Shown: positions 60,341-64,000 of the stretch, in pieces
How the letters are laid out: each line of letters begins with the position of its first letter
Numbering within the stretch: position 1 is the first letter of the stretch
Assembly: GCA_029204225.1 (NCBI GenBank)
Contig: CM055107.1
Coordinates: 3,662,706 to 3,726,705 of the forward strand
Length of the DNA stretch: 64,000 bases
Source of the DNA: Diphasiastrum complanatum
Taxonomy: Eukaryota > Streptophyta > Lycopodiopsida > Lycopodiales > Lycopodiaceae
Reading direction: 5' to 3'
Made by a program: the position numbers and the translations under genes
The notes under the pieces: model-generated
What the model saw: the letters and a program-made list of their open reading frames with translations, nothing else
Database searches by the model: none
Told to the model about the DNA's origin: nothing

Positions 60341-62113
60341 AAGGCAAAAAGCTGATTGCTATTATTGATACCTATTTTGGGTAAAGAGCCATAATGATTT
60401 ACCAAATAATAAAACCAAATTCTATTCTAAAACTAGTGCACCCACCTATATGCATGGATAACTATATTGACTCCAAATTTTACTATAAATAAAATTTTGG
60501 CTTGCCATTACACCTTTCTCGGCTTGCCAAGTCCCCGCATGTTCAAATTAGGATGTATTAGACATTGGCCAAAAGTAGGAGCACTATGCTAGTTAGATTT
60601 TGGCTTCAATTAAGACATTGGGCACTATGCCTATTTAAACAAATGGCCTCCCTACGTGGTGTGCTAAAAATAGAAATGGCATTTAAAGCCCATGTCTATG
60701 CATATAAGTGTAGGCTTGTCCATAATCACTAGTACACCATAGCAAGTCTCCAAGATTTTAAGCAAAGTGCCAAGTGGCATGAATATGACAAGCCAAAGCT
60801 TTTCATTACTTGTAAAGCAACTAGAACTTTGATATGTTAACCACTAGGCCTAAAAAATTTTGAGTAAAAAAACTTCTGAAACATATTATGCTCAAGCGCA
60901 ATGGGAGTGTAGTTGTCTCCTAACTCCAACAATACCAATTGAATGCAAAGGATTCAGAGCAACACAATGGACCTAGAACTAAAGCCCTTCTCATAGTTAC
61001 AACGGTTACCAATTGAATGCAAAGTATTGACAACCATAATGGACCTAGAACTTTTTTATGTTCTAGGTTCAAATAAAACACAACCCTGCATCAACCTTCA
61101 TGTTGCAAAATGTTTCTCCATATGGTACCAAAAAGGATGTGCTTTACCACTGAAGTAGATGCTTTTGAATCTATGTATTGCTCTATGGCAGATAAAACCA
61201 CCCATTTACTAACAAAGAAATCCAGTGCATCAATTAATGCCAAAGTAATCTAGAGAATCAACTTCCCAAGTCATAAGAATGTTCTCCCATAAATATTTGC
61301 TTTGAAACTAGGTACGTGCTCTGTATCCGGATATTGTTCTTTCCGATAACTTAAACCCAATCATTGTCAAAAAAATCTAGTGCATCAATTTCCTATGTTG
61401 CATAACTGTTGTCCATACGGCACCACAAAGTCATACTTCACAACTAGGGCATGTGGTTTTGAAGCTAGGTATGAGTTTTTTCTATCCCTATTCATGACAT
61501 TAAATTTTCTTTGTATTGCAACGTATTTCTGGTGCACTCTTGGATAAAGTGATTTGTTTTGGCTACTGTCAGTTTTTGATATTTGCTTGCATATCTTGCA
61601 ATGCTTAAAGAAATAATTTGCCTATGCTATGCTACTCAACTTACCCTGCTACTAAAAGTATTCCACATTGATCACACCTAAAGTTTCATTGAATAAACAC
61701 CCTATCCTGATGTTTACCAGGTTTTTGCACCCAACTCCTTCATGAGTTGCAGCATCTCCTCCTTATGGAATGCATTATTCACAATTTTGGCTCTCATTCA
61801 ACTCCACATGTACAAAAGAATTCCTACCGCACAATGTCACTATACTAATGCCAAGAGAACAAGCGGCATTCCATAGAGAGAGGGTCCTATTGCCATGAGA
61901 TAACTCAGCACAGTGAGCTTCAATACATCCCTATAGGTGAAAGGCAAATTGAAAATGAGCCACCAAGGAGTCTAAGTTGTAAAAGGAGATCAAGGTAGAA
62001 ACAATTTGGAATGTGGGTTACTGCAGTCTCTACAAACATTTTCATTTGAATTCAAACACCTTAGCACAGCCAAGCTTGTGCATAACCAGACTTGTGACAG
62101 CTTGTAGATGAGA
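60341..62113. other. No gene recognised downstream of GCN5
   Basis: Contains a small local duplication: ACCAATTGAATGCAAAG...ATGGACCTAGAACT at about 60935-60980 and again at about 61008-61050. Otherwise nothing supportable. Confidence 0.6.
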
Positions 62114-63606
62114 TTATCCATGTTGAGGACGACTGCTGGCTTGAATGCCTGCCTGCAGCTTGTTCATAAAAACTGATTCCAATCTGCATGCATCAGAAGA
62201 AAGCAATCAAAATAATTGCCAAGCACATAACCCACAAAGAGAACCAATTCACCCCAATGGCAAAAATGGGTGTCCAATTTCTCTCACCTATTTGCACACT
62301 TGTAATATATAGTCTCAGGTGAATTATAAACCCGAGCATTAGCAAACATTCTTCGCATATCAGCTACAAACATCTCCAAAGTGAGGAAGTACTGCTCGCT
62401 GTCAAGCCGTTTAGATATTGTTCTCAAATCTGAAAATATCAAACCAACAACCTGTTAATAGCATAGGAATGTCAATGGCAACATCAAAGTAGAACAAATG
62501 TAGTACAACCTAGTTGAAAGAGCCAATTTAAGCAACTTTCTGCCGTAAGCCTCTTCTATCCTATGCTGCAAAAAGAATTAGGAACTAAAGAAGAAAAGGA
62601 AATTGCATGCCTATAGGATCTTTGATGATATCGTAGTAATCGGGCACTTCCCGTCCATCTACTGGTTCTTTAAAGGGCCAAGAGTCAATGTGTTCTGTTA
62701 CCACCTTTATGCAAAAACCAAAGAACAAGATAAGCATCAACAACTTGCATAAAGAACAAAAGAACAGCACAAACTGGGAGAGAAATTACCAGAAATAGAG
62801 ACTAAGCACATCAGAAAAAAAATTAAAATATAGCAATCACCTCCAAAGCATAATTGCCAGAAAACGTCCATAGTCCAAGGAACATTTGGACACCCCAACA
62901 CAGGATCGTCTCTTGAGTCCAGGGATGAAATGTCATGACGGTTGTTTTCTAACTAAAATTGAAAACTGCCTACCAAGTCTTAGTTTGATTTCCAATCCAG
63001 AGCTACCCTAAACCCTAAACTCGACAAACTTATCACACAAGGCAACAATCTTTGCGAAGAGGCCTCGTAATAAAAGAGTAATACGTCCTCATAAAGATTA
63101 GGTCCTCAAGATCCAGGTCTTCATAAACCAATGAGGAATGCCTAGGAGAATTTCCCACACAACGTGAATATTGATGTGTGATATATTCTTAAAATGTCAA
63201 CTGCCCATATGCTTCAGAAGAACAGGAAGTCTTGCCCGTCAGCAATAGCACCAATAGTTCTGCACCTTTATTACACAAGCTAATTTCTACAAGCATTGTA
63301 AGGCTAATGGTTCATGGTTTTGCAAGCATTTGCGCCTAAGACCTTAAGCAGGTATAAGTCCAACATCGATGACTGTTCATAGCCACTTTTAAAGTGTCAT
63401 CTCTCCAGCAGCATCATAACAAGAACACCTGGATGGGGACTTCGACCTTGTGGATCTAATGTTTCAGAAATGGGCACAAAGTCATACCTTCAGCAAAGAC
63501 CGCATGAAATTATTCAGTGATTGCCTTGTAGGGGGACCTTCCGAAGTTGCATTAACAAGACGAATTCGGGTATAGCCAAATTGATCTGGAGCCCAACCAG
63601 CTTCTT
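62114..63606 (-). CDS. GCN5: GCN5-type histone acetyltransferase, bromodomain end (partial)
   Basis: Last four exons: 63606-63488, 62704-62611, 62429-62288 and 62183-62114. Reading: [18 protein letters not shown] and [10 protein letters not shown]; then [20 protein letters not shown] and [11 protein letters not shown]; then [37 protein letters not shown]; then [20 protein letters not shown]. This follows the C-terminus of plant GCN5/HAG1: the short linker after the acetyltransferase domain and the whole bromodomain, with YYDIIKDPI (ZA loop) and the YNSP asparagine that binds acetyl-lysine. GCN5 is the SAGA catalytic subunit that acetylates H3 in the nucleus. The acetyltransferase exons lie beyond 64000. 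The second intron begins with GC instead of GT (62609-62610), and the phase fits only that splice. No damage is seen, so it is probably active. Confidence 0.92.
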
Positions 63607-64000
63607 CTGCATTTAGTTCAATACGAAGTGTTCAATTTGAGAGCTACCAGAAAATAGTACTGGCATTGCTACGTAAAGCCTGGACAAGCATGGCTTCAAG
63701 AATTACTGACATACAAGATCTTGAATGCTAGAATAACAAAGAAACAGCCGTATACCAATTGTTTTTGCAGATCATGTAAAGAAACAAGTACAATAAAGTG
63801 GGTTATCCTTTCACCTATGTCACACTCAAAAGAGGGGCTAACTGTGCTCTTATCTTAAACGAGTCTTTGGCCCAGTTATCATGCATGGGTAGGGAATCAA
63901 CCCTAGGGGGTAAGCACCACCCAAGCATGTTACATGAACTACACCGCAAATGGACCGATTAAAAAATTACAGAAACTATAAAGGGCTTGCTTGATAAACC

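Noticed and set aside
63640-64000. A further GCN5 exon at the right edge
   Set aside because: I looked for the preceding linker and acetyltransferase end on the minus strand and saw no match; the next exon probably lies beyond the window.

Overview
This window looks like nuclear DNA of a land plant. The evidence is an unbroken plant-type matrix metalloproteinase gene, the 3' end of a plant-type GCN5 acetyltransferase gene, spliceosomal introns, long TC/GT microsatellites, and many Ty1/copia and Ty3/gypsy retrotransposons inserted into one another. A seed-free plant (fern or similar) is my best guess, because of the N4/N6 DNA-methyltransferase fragment and the repeat-rich landscape. The species cannot be fixed from the sequence.

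Layout. 0.4-1.8 kb: gypsy debris. 2.2-3.4 kb (-): matrix metalloproteinase. 3.4-7.1 kb: AT-rich spacer with microsatellites and a 75-bp-arm foldback. 7.2-7.7 kb (-): C-terminal half of an N4/N6 DNA-methyltransferase-like ORF. 7.9-8.3 kb (-): copia RT fragment. 8.65-9.36 and 18.65-19.16 kb: two halves of one copia element, split by a 9,292-bp DNA element (9,359-18,650). 19.2-26.8 kb: copia fragments and three LTR copies, two of them forming a long inverted repeat. 28.4-31.2 kb: gag-like and gypsy RT remains. 33.0-35.0 kb (-): six-exon host gene of unknown function. 36.5-45.2 kb: nested copia elements and LTRs. 45.6-56.3 kb: copia pol (-), copia pol (+) and a gypsy LTR (-). 57.6-59.1 kb: tRNA-like retroposed sequence, Helitron-like fragment and a second copy of one gene of the 9.3-kb element. 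62.1-63.6 kb (-): last four exons of GCN5.

The main discovery is the 9.3-kb element. It has perfect 35-bp terminal inverted repeats (TIRs). It sits in a copia protease region with no target-site duplication, and a related copia at 43.33 kb preserves the empty site. It carries four intron-containing genes, arranged + - + -. Gene A is a protein with a C-terminal ubiquitin-like fold. Gene B is a divergent histone H3 fold fused, in one spliced gene, to a ULP1/C48-type cysteine protease. Gene C is unknown, with a CxxC..C motif. Gene D is a large protein that I read as a probable RNase H-fold transposase. Genes B and C diverge from a spacer with eight CACGTG boxes. All four genes carry premature stops, most of them one C-to-T change from a sense codon, so this copy is a fossil. 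An H3-protease fusion with a ubiquitin-like partner suggests an element that once acted on chromatin or SUMO/ubiquitin pathways; that is inference.
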